NCBI GenBank assembly: GCA_022495005.1
Contig: JAGYXB010000463.1
Coordinates: forward strand, 124,001 to 188,000
Source of the DNA: Rhyacophila brunnea
Taxonomy: Eukaryota; Arthropoda; Insecta; Trichoptera; Rhyacophilidae
Length of the DNA stretch: 64,000 nucleotides
Direction: 5' to 3'
Below the pieces are notes generated by a model. That model saw nothing but the letters and a program-made list of their open reading frames with translations, was not told the DNA's origin and made no database searches. Below are positions 25,001 through 35,726 of this stretch, one piece after another. Each line of letters opens with the position of its first letter. The stretch's first letter is position 1. A program made the translations under genes and the position numbers.

Positions 25001-26792
25001 ATTTATACTATCGAGTTTCTTTCAAATCATTATGCATGGAACAACGACATCGTTACTAACATTATAAGTAAACGGCAGGAAAACTATTTGACATTTTTTT
25101 CAATCGGGACCCACAATTGGGTCGAACGTTTGACTGACAAGTGACAAGAATTTTGCATCGTTACATACCGACTTATTTCACATGCACAGTATTTTTGTTC
25201 CATATTTAAAATTGGTTTTTGTGAATATCAGTGCATTAACTTACATAAATAAATTGTAAAAGCGAAAATTGCATCGAATTCAAGGGAATGGGACAATTGG
25301 ACGCTGCACTGTCGTAGACACTTATACAGAACGTAGACGAGGAATTTTAATCAGTTTCTATCTACTACTTAGTAGTTAACATAATGTTTTTTTAATGCGG
25401 ATTGAGAATTACCATGCCTAAGGCTTTATATAAAATAAAAAACTCTTTTTTCGTTGGAATTTAAACATCTTGTGTTATTTTATTGTTTTGTATTTTCACT
25501 ACTTCCTTGTTCGTTTTTCTTCTTATTGAAACAAAAAAAAAGTTAAAAAGATATATTTAAGTAATGAATTATTATAAATAGTTTTAAAAATTCCTTTATT
25601 TAATAAAAAAAATTACATTGTGTTATTTTTTATATAAGTAGGAGTGACGACCAGTGAGTTATTTTACTAGGATTTCACTTTTTTTTAAAGTACCTATGTA
25701 ATTGTTCATTTGTATGAGAAATCCATTCTTCTGTTTTTCATCGACATAAATTCATTCTTTTTTGGATACTGAGCATATATAATGCGTTCAATCTTGATTA
25801 CGTGATGGTGTTTCTGTTAAAACACTTGATCCGTTTGAGTGTGGAAAAACATCTTTCACTTTCCACTGATGTCATCGAAATAGTGCAAATAATTAAGTTT
25901 TATAGTAAAACCGTTTTTGTAAATATGTGTCAATAAGATTTTTTCTATTAAAATTTTTAATAATGCTGAGGCAACATCAGCATTATAAAAAAATATCCAA
26001 ACTGTAAATAACAGACAATTACTAATAATATGAATCCGCTTTCGGAAGGTTTTACTGGGCGTCTAACGTGCCTTGAGCGACTCGCGCAACTAAAACGTAT
26101 AACCGTTTGTAAAAATGTTCGTAGATAGAGTAATTTTTTGGTTATACGTTTAAACGGTTTGAGTACGGAACGTGCTTCGACGAGCCGTGAGCGGCGCTCG
26201 AAGAAGTATTGCTATCTCACGCTATCACCTACAGACGAATATTATTGCTGTCGCGCTCATTCTCATTAGAAGGCATGATTGCTTAAGCAATCGAGGTAAC
26301 GCGCTCCTGGCGAGGCATTTGGCAAAGCGAAACCTACACGGGTGAGTTGGCGCGACGCGTAAACATGAACATTGTATATATTTAAATTACCCGGTTAAAA
26401 ATACAAACTTATTAGAATTTGTTTTTGGATATGAATTAATGACTACATTAATAGATTAGAACACTTTTAATAAATCAAATATAAATGAAATACTTCTTTA
26501 AAAAATAAATCTATTTGCATAAATTGAGTGAGTGGGTGTGCGCCGCTCCAGTGCTCTCAAGGTCTTAAGCTCTAAAGCTCTACTTCAAGTAGGTATTTTA
26601 TAAATATTTTTTCAATTCGTTTATTTTTTCTAGGTCAAGGGCAGAGTCATACGTTTTGACTTAAGAGGTTTATTTAAATTTCACTTCGATGAAAAAGGAT
26701 TCTACGGCTCCTTTAAATATACGGTCCAAGCTTATACGTCCAAAGGAAATTTGTTTTGTGTAAGATTTATAGCAACAAATTTTCCGATGTAG
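22065..26792 (+). CDS. secreted four-exon family protein, copy B
   Basis: Proposed exons are 22065-22154, 23954-24112, 24814-24963 and 26634-26792, all phase 0 with GT/AG borders (donors GTAAGT, GTAATA, GTAAGT), giving 185 aa. Exon 1 starts MVVKSTLVGMLLIVFCAGF, a signal peptide. The four mature cysteines are in STCRG, SICTPG, DKNCVAQ and NLFCV. The NLT and NYT sequons are both kept. Exon 3 shares 26 of 50 residues with copy A by my hand alignment. Exon 4 has EKGFYGSFKYTVQAYTSKGN. Intron 2 contains a LINE tail (24280-24545), and intron 3 a GC-richer block (26040-26380). No stop or shift was seen in any exon. The role is unknown. The lipid-binding ML/CheB-like fold is a hypothesis from the Cys/Gly/Lys pattern. 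Confidence 0.75.
22200..23425. other. intron 1 of copy B, no other feature
   Basis: AT-rich. The phrase AACTTCCACTCTGTAG near 23317 recurs near 33047 and, reversed, near 54668, marking a small dispersed repeat. Confidence 0.45.
23434..23525 (+). mobile_element. LINE 3'-end scrap
   Basis: The translation KDWRMVSATNP followed by a stop and an AAAGAAAAGAAGGAAG tail looks like the last residues and purine-rich tail of a LINE polymerase. Too short for certainty. Confidence 0.35.
23545..23630. mobile_element. possible hAT-type end with CCCGGGAT words
   Basis: Repeated TCCCGGGATT and GATCCCGGGATCCCGGGAC words stand out in AT-rich DNA and resemble the terminal regions of some insect hAT elements. 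No partner end was found. Confidence 0.3.
24280..24545 (+). mobile_element. LINE polymerase C-terminal tail (relic)
   Basis: The open stretch 24315-24539 gives REKKRRWTWLDHVL, RRRGRPLN and AELRNAGLTWNDAE. This is the W-x-W-L-G-H-V-L, then RRRGRPLNTWRR, then ELRxAGLTWxDA ending known from LINE polymerases. The middle segment is altered. It sits in intron 2 of copy B, and the RT core is missing. Confidence 0.65.
25000..26035. other. intron 3 of copy B, first part
   Basis: No additional exon or element boundary recognised. Confidence 0.45.
26040..26380. other. GC-richer block in intron 3 of copy B
   Basis: This block has many CG dinucleotides (GAGCGACTCGCGCAAC, GTGAGCGGCGCTCG, GGCGCGACGCG) inside otherwise AT-rich intron. 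AAACGTATAACC at about 26094 is inverted as GGTTATACGTTT at about 26141, giving a hairpin with a loop of about 35 nt. No frame is open over it. It may be an old transposon end or a recent insertion. Confidence 0.35.
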
Positions 26793-27123
26793 ATTTATTA
26801 CTTGAAAACGATTGCTCATTCACAATGACACAAACATAACAATTAAAAACAATTGCCAAACTACGCGAATTGAAAATCAAATCGATAAAGAAAGGTTTAC
26901 CTTCAAGCAATTTAAATGTATTCCCAAACTACTACAAACCTATATTACTACAAACTACTACAAACCAATACTACAAACCGATATTTCGATGGAAAGAGAA
27001 TGAAGAGATCAATGTTGAAAAATTTTATGTATAAGGGTTGAAAATATTATTTTATAAACTGTTATAATATCCCTTGAATACTATTAGTCTAAGTGTTTTA
27101 AACTAAAAATCAGTAGCCTGATA

Positions 27124-27231
27124 CTGAGTACCTCCGCTACACGGAAGTACATTGAAACATGTATTTGTCTGAGAGCGATTGAAGACACATATTCACATTC
27201 CAATGTATTTCTATTTAGCGGAGGTACTCAG
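27124..27231. repeat. 108-bp palindromic MITE
   Basis: CTGAGTACCTCCGCTA at 27124-27139 is perfectly inverted at 27216-27231. The arms continue imperfectly for about 15 more bases on each side (ACGGAAGTACATTG against AATAGAAATACATTG). The unpaired centre is about 45 bp. No clear target duplication. Confidence 0.65.
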
Positions 27232-27330
27232 CATTTACATAATAAATATGACAATAAAATATAATGTAATAATTACGTAACTGTAACCGTAAATATTTTT
27301 ATACGCTGTTTTTTGTCGGCAACGTTCAAC

Positions 27331-27403
27331 AGGTGCGTAGTTCAAATTATAAAGCGCTCGCTAAGCATGCGAGAGGTACCGGGATCAATACCTGGCGCCT
27401 CCA
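27331..27403 (+). tRNA. tRNA-Ala(AGC)-like gene, probably a pseudogene
   Basis: The 73-nt block has an anticodon arm CTCGC-TAAGCAT-GCGAG with anticodon AGC, a five-pair T arm (CCGGG-ATCAATA-CCTGG), and the 3' end CGCCTCC-A. These match metazoan tRNA-Ala. Defects are two mismatches in the acceptor stem (AGGTGCG against CGCCTCC), a weak D arm, and A instead of the nearly universal U at position 33. A T run starting at 27411 could act as a pol III terminator. It is probably a tRNA pseudogene or a SINE head. Confidence 0.6.
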
Positions 27404-27419
27404 AGGTACATTTTTTTTT

Positions 27420-28640
27420 TAATAGTTCACATCCATGAAACCAACAAATTTTACATGCTAAAATTACGCATCAAACTGAAAATCTAACAATGAAAGAATA
27501 ATGGCATTATTATTGCGTCAGAAAAATAAAATATAAATATAATTAATTTGTTTGTGAACTTTCTTTTTTTAAGACAATTGAGGCGAAATACATTGAGAAA
27601 TAATAAAATAAAATATAAAAATATTTGTCAGCTGTGGGATTCGTAAGTTAAGCGGTCACCATTTAACGAGTATCCGCGCGCAATGTTGCTTAACTTCAGT
27701 GAGCGGACGAGAAACGTCAGGCACTTGGCTGATAATATTCTGCGTTACGTTTGAAATTTGTGCACAGAATTTAATTTTAATAGTCACAGCGAGCGGTAAA
27801 ACATATATAAAGAAGAAAATTTTATCAGATTTTTTTTTTGTATACATTACTTACTAAAGTTGTGTTTCAAACATTTTTATACCTACCTATCTACACACCA
27901 TAAAATAAAAATATTTAACAAAATTTGTTTCTTTTTTCTCAGCCATTAAAATTGTATACAGACCATGTACTAATGCGCTATAAATACATTGATTTAAAAT
28001 TTTGGGGCAGTCAGGTATTCTTATTGATCTGAAACGTTAATAAATAAATTCCACGTGGATGATTTCCAAAGAGAAATATAAAAATAAACTTTGGTTTCGT
28101 CAATCTGCTTTTTGAGATAATTGTATTTGAATATTAGGTATATTAGTAGATCAGATGGCGGGTGATCGGGTCCGGATGCGATTGTAGTCAGGGAGCAGTA
28201 ACGTATGAGAGAAGATTTAACCAGTTTATTGGGTTTGGTATATTCACGTGTTATTTTGTTTGATATGTTTTTGAATACAGCATAGACAGAATTTTCCGAT
28301 AAAAAACAATTATCTATTAAAAACCGCTTTCACATCGAAATTGTAGAGTCAAATAAAAAACTAATCATCTGAGAGTGCATTTATTGTTATGCCGTAATAA
28401 ATACTCATCAATAATATAATAGTATATTTTCATTGACCGAAATAAGTTGGTCTGTTACAATATTTTATTGATGTAATTGTTTTAAAATGCATTTTGCAGA
28501 TTTTATTACGTATTTCTCATAAATTGATCGAATTGACTTGATGACAATATATTTCAATGTTTTCAATTACCTAATTGAATAAATTTAATTATATTGTCAT
28601 AGGATTTTGTAAATGTGTACCATTAGACTTACAGCAGAGC
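27420..28640. other. interval without supported genes
   Basis: AT-rich. This is the region upstream of exon 1 of copy C. No clear promoter element can be defended. Confidence 0.45.
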
Positions 28641-29281
28641 GTTAGAATGGTGTACAAAATAGGATTGGTTCTAACATTGTTATACGCTGTGTTTTTTTTA
28701 AAGGTGGAAAACTTGAACATTTTGAAGAGCTATGTAAGTAAAAGTTTAAATATACTTAATTTGCATCTTCACACATACCTTATCTATTATACGAGTATTA
28801 TACATATAATATTATGAAATGATTTTAATGAGAAAAAGTACTGCAGGATAACAATACGTCATAATACATTGCAATACACACTAAGTTTTTTGCAAACTAG
28901 CGAAAACCTGCAAATTCATAAGTATGGAATCTATCTATCTATATATTTTATATATAAAACAAAGTCGGGTTAGTTACACCATTTATAACTCAAGTACGGC
29001 TGGACCGATTTTTATGATCTTTGATTTGTTGGATTTGTCTCCGCCACGAATAGCAGAATAACTATTAAAACATCGGATAAATCACGGAAAAAATAAATTG
29101 TGAAGAAAATTCATTTTCTCATACATTTTGTATGGAACGGCTTTTGATTGATATCGATGAATTTGAACGATGAACCTCGCAAATTCTAAAAGTCAGAAAA
29201 TCACAAAAAAAATCCGTATACAACGCCATCTCTGATACACGAAAGAAACAATAAACAAGAAACAAACAAACAAAAGAAAGA

Positions 29282-32090
29282 ATGATAGTCGAAATGTCTA
29301 ATAATACTGTCAATGGTGTAATGTGCCCAACATTTCGTGTTTCATGTCAACAGCTCAATTTGCTTGAAAACGATACTCATTGGGATATTATGACAATCGC
29401 TGAAGCAATTGTTTCTGCATCTCCAAGTCAGATACGCACATTATTTGCTATCATTATTTCGACATGCTTCCCATCGAATCCACCTGAACTGTGGAACAAG
29501 TACAAGGATGACATGTCAGAAGACATTTTACATCGAATTCGTGTCAGTTCAGGGAATCCCGATCTCGAGGTGAATGAGAAGATACATAACCAGGCTTTGC
29601 TTTTTATCGAATACATGAGTGTTACCTCATGTGCGGCAGTTTGTTAGTCAAGTTAGGAATGCCAACGCCACGTCGTGGAATGAACGACGCTTTCAATCGA
29701 GAATTGGAACGTGAACGTGAATATGATCGAAATGCATTGAACCAATCAGTTCGAACAAAATGTACCACTGTTGAACCCCCAATAGAAAGAAGTGTACGAT
29801 ACGTTAATGAAGGCAATTGATGATGGAAATGGTGGTTTATTTTTCCTCAACGTGACCGGTGGAACTAGGAAGACATTTCTCATGTTATTGATTTTGGCTA
29901 CAGTTCGTGCGAGATCCGAAAATACTATGCTTTAGCAGTTGTTTCTTCTGGAATAGCGGCCACGTTGCTAGTAGGATGCCGAACGTCTCATTCAACGTTG
30001 AAATTGCCCTTAAACCTTTAAATGACTGACAAACCGACATGCAACATTGCGAAACACTCAGCAATGGCCAAAGTTTTCGTAGCAAGTAAAATCATCACCT
30101 GGGATGAATGCACAATAGCGCATTAAAAGCACTCAATCGAACTATGAAAGATCTGCGCAATGACTCAAGAAGTTTTAGAGGCGCAATGATTCTACTATCT
30201 GACGATTTCCGCCAAACACTACCAGTCATTCCAAGATTGACCGCTGCCGATTAAATAAACGCTTGCCTCAAATCATAGACTCTGTGACGCTATGTGAAGA
30301 AACTTCAGCTGACGACAAACATGCGAGTTGCATTGCTAAGCGATCCATCTAGGTACCGAAGATTTCTCCAAAAAATTGCTGACTATCGGTAACGGCCGTG
30401 TTCTTGTCGACGAATCGAACGGATTGATTTCATTTCCGCTGAATTTTTGCAATTTCGTCTCAGCTAAGAACGACCTCATCAACAAAATGTTCCCGAACAC
30501 CATTGCTAACCACAAAAATCACAATTGGTTGAGTAAACGAGCAATTCTTAACTCATTAGTGGCACAGGTGTTCATATGGACACATCAATTTTGTTGATGG
30601 TGTGACATGAATTTTTATTTGTTTTAAAAATTGTTTATTTACATTTTTTATGTATCTGTAATATAACAGAGAATGAATAGGTAGTGAAAATAAAATTTTC
30701 ATATCGTTTTTAAGTTTTGAGATAATAGCCGTGTCCATAATATGGACACGCGTGACATTTATGTTATCATTTTTTTTTTTTGGATTGTATGGTTTATTAG
30801 TAGAATTATTATAAAGTATGATAGTTTTCAATACACATTACACACAAGCTAATATTGTATTTTCTTAACTGCGTTCTGATTTCAGATGTTTCTTTTTCTT
30901 TCAAAAATCAGTCACAGTGTCTATTTTTTCTATTTTTTTGAATAAAATAATTTAACCCATTAAATTGTATATCTGCTAGAACCATTGATTTTGATGTACA
31001 TGGTTTTGAATATCCATCCTATCAAGATCCATCAGCGTTCTTGTTTTCCACATTTTTCCCGTAAAATTGATATTTTGTGAAGCTAGGTGTAATTGCGTGT
31101 AGAATCTCCTGTTATAGTATAAAATATCAGGTTAGTCTATTTATGTTCTTGCATTCCTAGATTTCACTTGTGTATCTGCTTTTAATTGTCTATGATTTAA
31201 ATTATCAATTGTTCCACCACCATCCTCATCTGTTAAAACCGCAGGATCTGGTCGGTGGTGAGATAAATAATAATATTATATTCGTCGACATTATCATCAT
31301 CACTAGCTTCATAAAGTGCATTTACCAGCATTTCTCTTTCTTCAATCTTAGACATATCCCAGAAACTAAATACTTTGACAAAATGAGAATAATATATTTT
31401 ATAAAAAATATAGTGATAACACTAATAACAAATCATAATTTAAATTTGTAGTATTAAGTGGCACGCGTGTCCATATGGACACGCATTAATTCATTATGCA
31501 ATAACACCACATAAACAAAAATAATTCCATTTCGTAATTACATATCATGAAACTGAACACGTTTATTATGCATTCAATGACAGAAATATTATTCTTTGAA
31601 ACAATATAATCAGAAAAGATTATTAAATGAATGGCCACTTTGACACTTGATATTAATTTTGTTATGTCAGCTAGATCATTCAAATGACAAACAATTGAAG
31701 CAGTGTACTTATTTCAACTGATTAATGTTTATAAACCAAATTATTATTTTAAAATAACAATTAGCCAAAGTAAACTGTACTACAATAATTGCGTGTCCAC
31801 ATGGACACGGGTGACACTAACGTGAGCAATTGGGTCTGGCACTAAAGAGTTAAGGCAAAGAACAAAGATTTGGATCACTTAAACTTCACAATTCAAAATC
31901 AAATCGTTGGTCCACTGCATTCCTTCAAATCTATCGACTGTATAACAAACGAAGACGAAGCAACCAACTATCCAACTGAATTTTAAAACTCATTGGATCT
32001 GCCTGGCTTGCCATCACAGAATTAAAACTGATGGTTGGCTCGGTGGTCATCATGCTTCGAAATCTGAACCAACCAAAACTATGTAATCTA
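29282..32090 (+). pseudogene. Helitron PIF1-type helicase pseudogene
   Basis: 29282-29620 is open: it contains PTFRVSCQQLNLLENDTHWD, FPSNPPELWNKYKDDMSEDI and NEKIHNQALLFIE, the region just before the helicase. 29640-29815 continues in another frame with GMPTPRRGMNDAFNRELERE. Next come a Walker A region (GLFFLNVTGGTRKTFL, altered from GGTGKT), GIAATLL with HSTLKLPLNL, WDEC-like Walker B near 30105, and GNGRVLVDESNGLISFPLNF at 30376-30450. After the nested insertion it resumes at 31854 with NKDLDHLNFTIQNQIVGPLH and ends near 32090. Several shifts and stops make it non-functional. The altered Walker A supports this. Confidence 0.8.
30552..31849. mobile_element. piggyBac-like non-autonomous element nested in the Helitron
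   Basis: It is flanked by TTAA at 30548-30551 and 31850-31853. The ends are CTCATTAGTGGCAC and, read in reverse, CTCTTTAGTGCCAG. Removing it rejoins the helicase reading (SKRAIL followed by NKDLDHLNF), which fixes the boundaries. No transposase is visible in 1298 bp. Four near-palindromes of the form GTGTCCATATGGACAC lie at about 30570, 30731, 31466 and 31793, two in each half. An internal TTAAGTGGCACGCGTGTCC at 31454 resembles a second left end, hinting at a composite or internally duplicated element. Confidence 0.75.
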
Positions 32091-32499
32091 TTTCATTTTG
32101 ATTTGATTTTTGCACATTTATTGGAATTAATTCATTTTGAGTATTCATTTTAACTTAATAAAAAACTGAATTTAACTCAGCTTATTGAGTTAACACAAAA
32201 TTATTGATTCTGAGGCGGTATGAAGTTTGCCGGGTCAGCTAGTACATAAATAAACAATAGTGTATAATGTATCTACACAAGGAATAATCATTCTTATTAC
32301 ACTAGTACCTCACTTCAATGTTCACTTATTGCTGCAATGCCGACTAATTTACCTACTCGTGGATAATACGTAAACTTATTTTTTGAATATATTGAATTAT
32401 CAAATTGAAGTTCCAATAATATTGGTTTACTAGTTTTTGAGATATGATCTAACTAGTAGCTGTAGAGACGTATCGAAAAATTCCATTTGATTAATCAAG

Positions 32500-32760
32500 C
32501 GACGAAATAAAATATGTTGACGTCTTCAAAGGAATTGATCTTAAGAACCGAGAAAATCTGCGTGGTATCAAAACTATAAAACTACAGCACCCTAGCAACA
32601 TTATGTGTGGACAAAGGTACAGTATTCCCCAACTATTCCATAGAAAGATCTATGGTAAATGAAGCAGAGGATTGAGGGTTGAATGGCCACAGTTAGAGGA
32701 TAGCACGAAGTTTTTGAGTTGTGGAGAATGTTAAGGACTTGTAAAGGTAAAGTCCAACCT
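32500..32760 (+). mobile_element. LINE polymerase C-terminal tail (relic)
   Basis: The plus strand gives ENLRGIKTIKLQH, GQRYSIPQLFHRKIYGK and, after a stop, the decayed GRR-W-like segment. It is the same polymerase ending as at 3960-4226 and 46340-46480. The RT core is absent. It directly follows the Helitron. Confidence 0.5.
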
Positions 32761-32779
32761 AAACAATGTTAAGTTTGAC

Positions 32780-33060
32780 CTAGCGTTAACGTGTCGAGTT
32801 ATTATGTGGTGGGTCCCGGGCTCGGGGGTCTCGGGTCTGGGGAAAATTTGTTTTTCAATGTGTGTTTAGACCCAGAGTATAAATAGACCTAATACGTCGA
32901 GCAAATAGCAACATCTATTTCTAGTAAAAACAAATTCTGTATCACTGCTAACCTTTTATTTACCACATTTAAATAACATGCTAATTATACCTAATGGCCA
33001 ATTACTCCAAACGCGTCAGTCATGGTGTTAGCACCAAATGAGTTAATACAACTTCCACTC
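32780..33060. other. GC-rich patch with TATAAATAG, possible solo LTR or promoter
   Basis: GGGTCCCGGGCTCGGGGGTC at about 32813 precedes TATAAATAG at about 32878. This is an unusual GC-rich-then-TATA layout in this DNA, like the U3/R part of an LTR or a transposon promoter. The ends and a target duplication were not found. Confidence 0.25.
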
Positions 33061-33099
33061 TGTAGAGGCGCATGCTTCTATCCTATTGAGACCAGATCT

Positions 33100-34015
33100 A
33101 ATGATAAATAAAATTTGTGTAATTTCTATGCACATAAATAAAATATTATAGTTAAATATAGAGAATATTTTTTGCTTACACGAGAGGATACCAAAGTGTA
33201 GGTACCTCAAACACGGGCGTTACTATGATCTTACTCCCTACTTCATTTATCGTTTGTTAATTTATGGCTACGGCCGTATGTTGTAGCTTAGCTACTGGGA
33301 AATGCCAATAGAAATGGCGTATTTAAAAAAAATACTACCTTTTCTTAGGTGAATAATTATTATAAAGCAAACGTTATTCGTAGAATTTTTATCACATTTG
33401 AGTGGTCAAAGACTTATTCAGTATCTTTAAATGTGTAAATCTTGCCCATTTTTTGAATAATATAATGCCTAATTCTTGTCAAATTTGGGATCACAGACAT
33501 TATCAATATACTTTGTATTGTAAATATTTCACTATAATATTCACTATAAGTCGACATAAATTTTATTAATGGTTTTATAAATGCTTTGAAAAATTAATAA
33601 ATATAAAAATTTTAACACCACTTCACATGGACGTACTGAAATATGACTATATCCTAAAACATTATAGCGAGAGGTTTACTATAATACTATTTTATGTAAT
33701 AAAAATACTTTATGCAGTCATCAAATGTTTAAAATAAATATAAAGGATAATAAGGCTTCAAAATTGTGTAAATAGATTATCTACAATGTTTAAAAAATGT
33801 CCAGGATCATGCTTTGAAAATAGCATAAAAGCTCCATTTTGACGTACGCTGAGCATGTCCCCCCTTAAGGCACTGAGAAGATACTAAAATAACTGAAATA
33901 ATCGTGAGCTTCCAAGTAAGATCGCATGGCGCGTCCTGTCGTTAAACATGACAACGCATGTTTTACGTCGATGTAATGAAATTTGCCTGACTTTATTTAT
34001 TATTTTTATAGATTA
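33100..34015. other. interval without supported genes
   Basis: AT-rich. Searched for exon 2 of copy C without success. Confidence 0.45.
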
Positions 34016-34019
34016 GCAG

Positions 34020-34328
34020 AGCCAGCTGGCGATAGCCAGCTGCCTCGCATGGTCTCTCAGACAGGTTGGCGTCTTAATGATATGGCGTTGGATTTTAATA
34101 ACATTTAGAAGTATTCATAGACGGCGCCGTAGTTTTCCCTTCCGGATGGATTTTTGTTCACCTCAGACAGTTTAACATATCGCAGATTTGTCAGTTTTAC
34201 GATTTGCATGTTGTCACTGCCAATATCAATTTAGGGTCATATCCGTAGTTTATTCTGGAGTTTGGGCTGCAGGATGGCGTCTTACATCACCTCAGGCTGC
34301 TAAGCCTAGCAGAACAGTTGATACAATA
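34020..34328. mobile_element. foreign GC-richer insert abutting exon 3 of copy C
   Basis: It begins with a perfect hairpin CAGCTGGC-GATA-GCCAGCTG (34023-34042) and is clearly GC-richer than its flanks. It runs up to the first codon of exon 3, where the splice acceptor should be. I do not recognise the family. It could be a retroelement 5' end or a structured non-coding RNA segment. Confidence 0.35.
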
Positions 34329-34489
34329 CATATATATATCTACTACCATGTAATTGAAAAGGGATATCGAAAGCTATTTTCTGTAAATGATTCCAACATA
34401 TGCAATCGTGAGACTGAATATATCATTATGTTATTAAATCAAATTGCCGATGTCGATAAAAATTGTGTAGTCAAAAAAGTAAGGATGTT

Positions 34490-35715
34490 CTCGTACCTAT
34501 TATAGAATTGACTCGTCTTCCAGTAAAAAAGTATTTATTTAATAAGTACTTTGCACTAAGACTTTTCCATATAAGGAGGCATATCTAACATCAAATAGAT
34601 ATTTTGTGCTATACAGTATCAAAACCGGTAGTGACTTATATTTCGTTAGGGACACCGAGGCGTCACAAATTATATAACAAAACTTGTCTTTCGTCATCAC
34701 AAAAATCTACACAATTTCAGATTCGTCGTAAAAAGAATGTATTTTAGTAATTTTTGACACTTATTGTACCCATCAAGAAACTGTTCTAACATTATGCAGA
34801 AGAAACTACGCCTCAGCAGAGAGATTTACGTCATGTCATCTCTCTCTTACTTCTACGGATACGTCAAGATCACACAACATAATTCCTCGTGATTCTTTTT
34901 AAAATGACTTTCAAATAAGCTGGTTAAAGAAATTTGTAAGCTTCTTCAAATCTCAATTAAATCATTGTTATACTCGTACCACAAAATTACGTACACGCTT
35001 TTTACATTGTCACAATCGCAATCTACGCATTGAATATACCTGCCATACCATAAAAACTTTTCATTCTAACTTGTATATTATATTTTTAATGATATGGCGA
35101 TATTACATATTACAAATTGAATTAATAGGCGACAATGATCTTTGTATATCTGTTCTAACTTAGTTAATCGCTGACTAATTAATATATGATTATCAGTTGA
35201 TGAAATAATAATCAGTACATCACGATTGATTGGAAGGGAATTATTCGATTATAAGTTTTTGACAGAAGCACATTGCTTTTTGCTGTCAGTGGATGCACAT
35301 TATTGTAACAATTGTACCCCTGTACTTACGAAAAATTAATAAACTCTCACTTTTCCATAATTACGACAATGACTTATCATCTTTCCTCGCTACAACACCA
35401 TTGGCCCTCACATCGACGACTCCTAGAACTATATATTTTAAGCTATTTATATTACCATGCAAATATTTGAAATTGTCAAATAATACCTTGTCTTCAGTCG
35501 CTTTACTTTAATTCATTTACTGTTTTATTATTGTATTCATATTGCATACAGCAGTCTACTAATTACTATTATATTATTTCTATTGTCTCTATAGAGTAAT
35601 ATAATATTAAGTCTTAAAAATAACAAATACTCAGCAAAGGTAAAAACACCAGCAGAACAATAAATGCTAAATATATATATATATATATAAGATAATTGTG
35701 CAAATATGGAATAGT
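34490..35715. other. interval without supported genes
   Basis: AT-rich, with an (AT)n run at about 35672-35689. Exon 4 of copy C was expected here but not found. Confidence 0.45.
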
Positions 35716-35726
35716 GTATAATATTA

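Larger units (their letters stand above)
28930..32242 (+). mobile_element. Helitron, degenerate, with nested insertion
   Basis: The left end starts TCTATCTATC after an A and continues with GTTAGTTACACCATTTATAA, then CTCAAGTACGGCTGG, a conserved start of insect Helitrons. The right end, TTTGCCGGGTCAGCTAG at about 32227-32242, finishes in CTAG followed by T, as required for insertion between A and T. A short stem (CGGTA/TGCCG) precedes the end. Inside are a decayed PIF1-type helicase and a 1.3-kb piggyBac-like element. The Rep (HUH) endonuclease portion is missing, so it is non-autonomous. It sits in intron 1 of copy C. Confidence 0.8.
28647..34478 (+). pseudogene. secreted family copy C, exons 1 and 3 only
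   Basis: Exon 1 (28647-28733) is open: it starts MVYKIGLVLTLLYAVFFL, ends NILKSY and has a GTAAGTAA donor. Exon 3 (34329-34478) is also open: it contains YYHVIEKGYRKLF, NICNRE and IADVDKNCVVKK, with a GTAAGG donor. Between them I find no exon 2. No exon 4 was found before copy D. The base pair just before exon 3 is TA rather than AG, and the sequence upstream has no pyrimidine tract, so the acceptor has been lost or replaced. A Helitron occupies most of intron 1. The copy is most likely dead. If transcribed, it could supply only the signal peptide. Confidence 0.7.
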
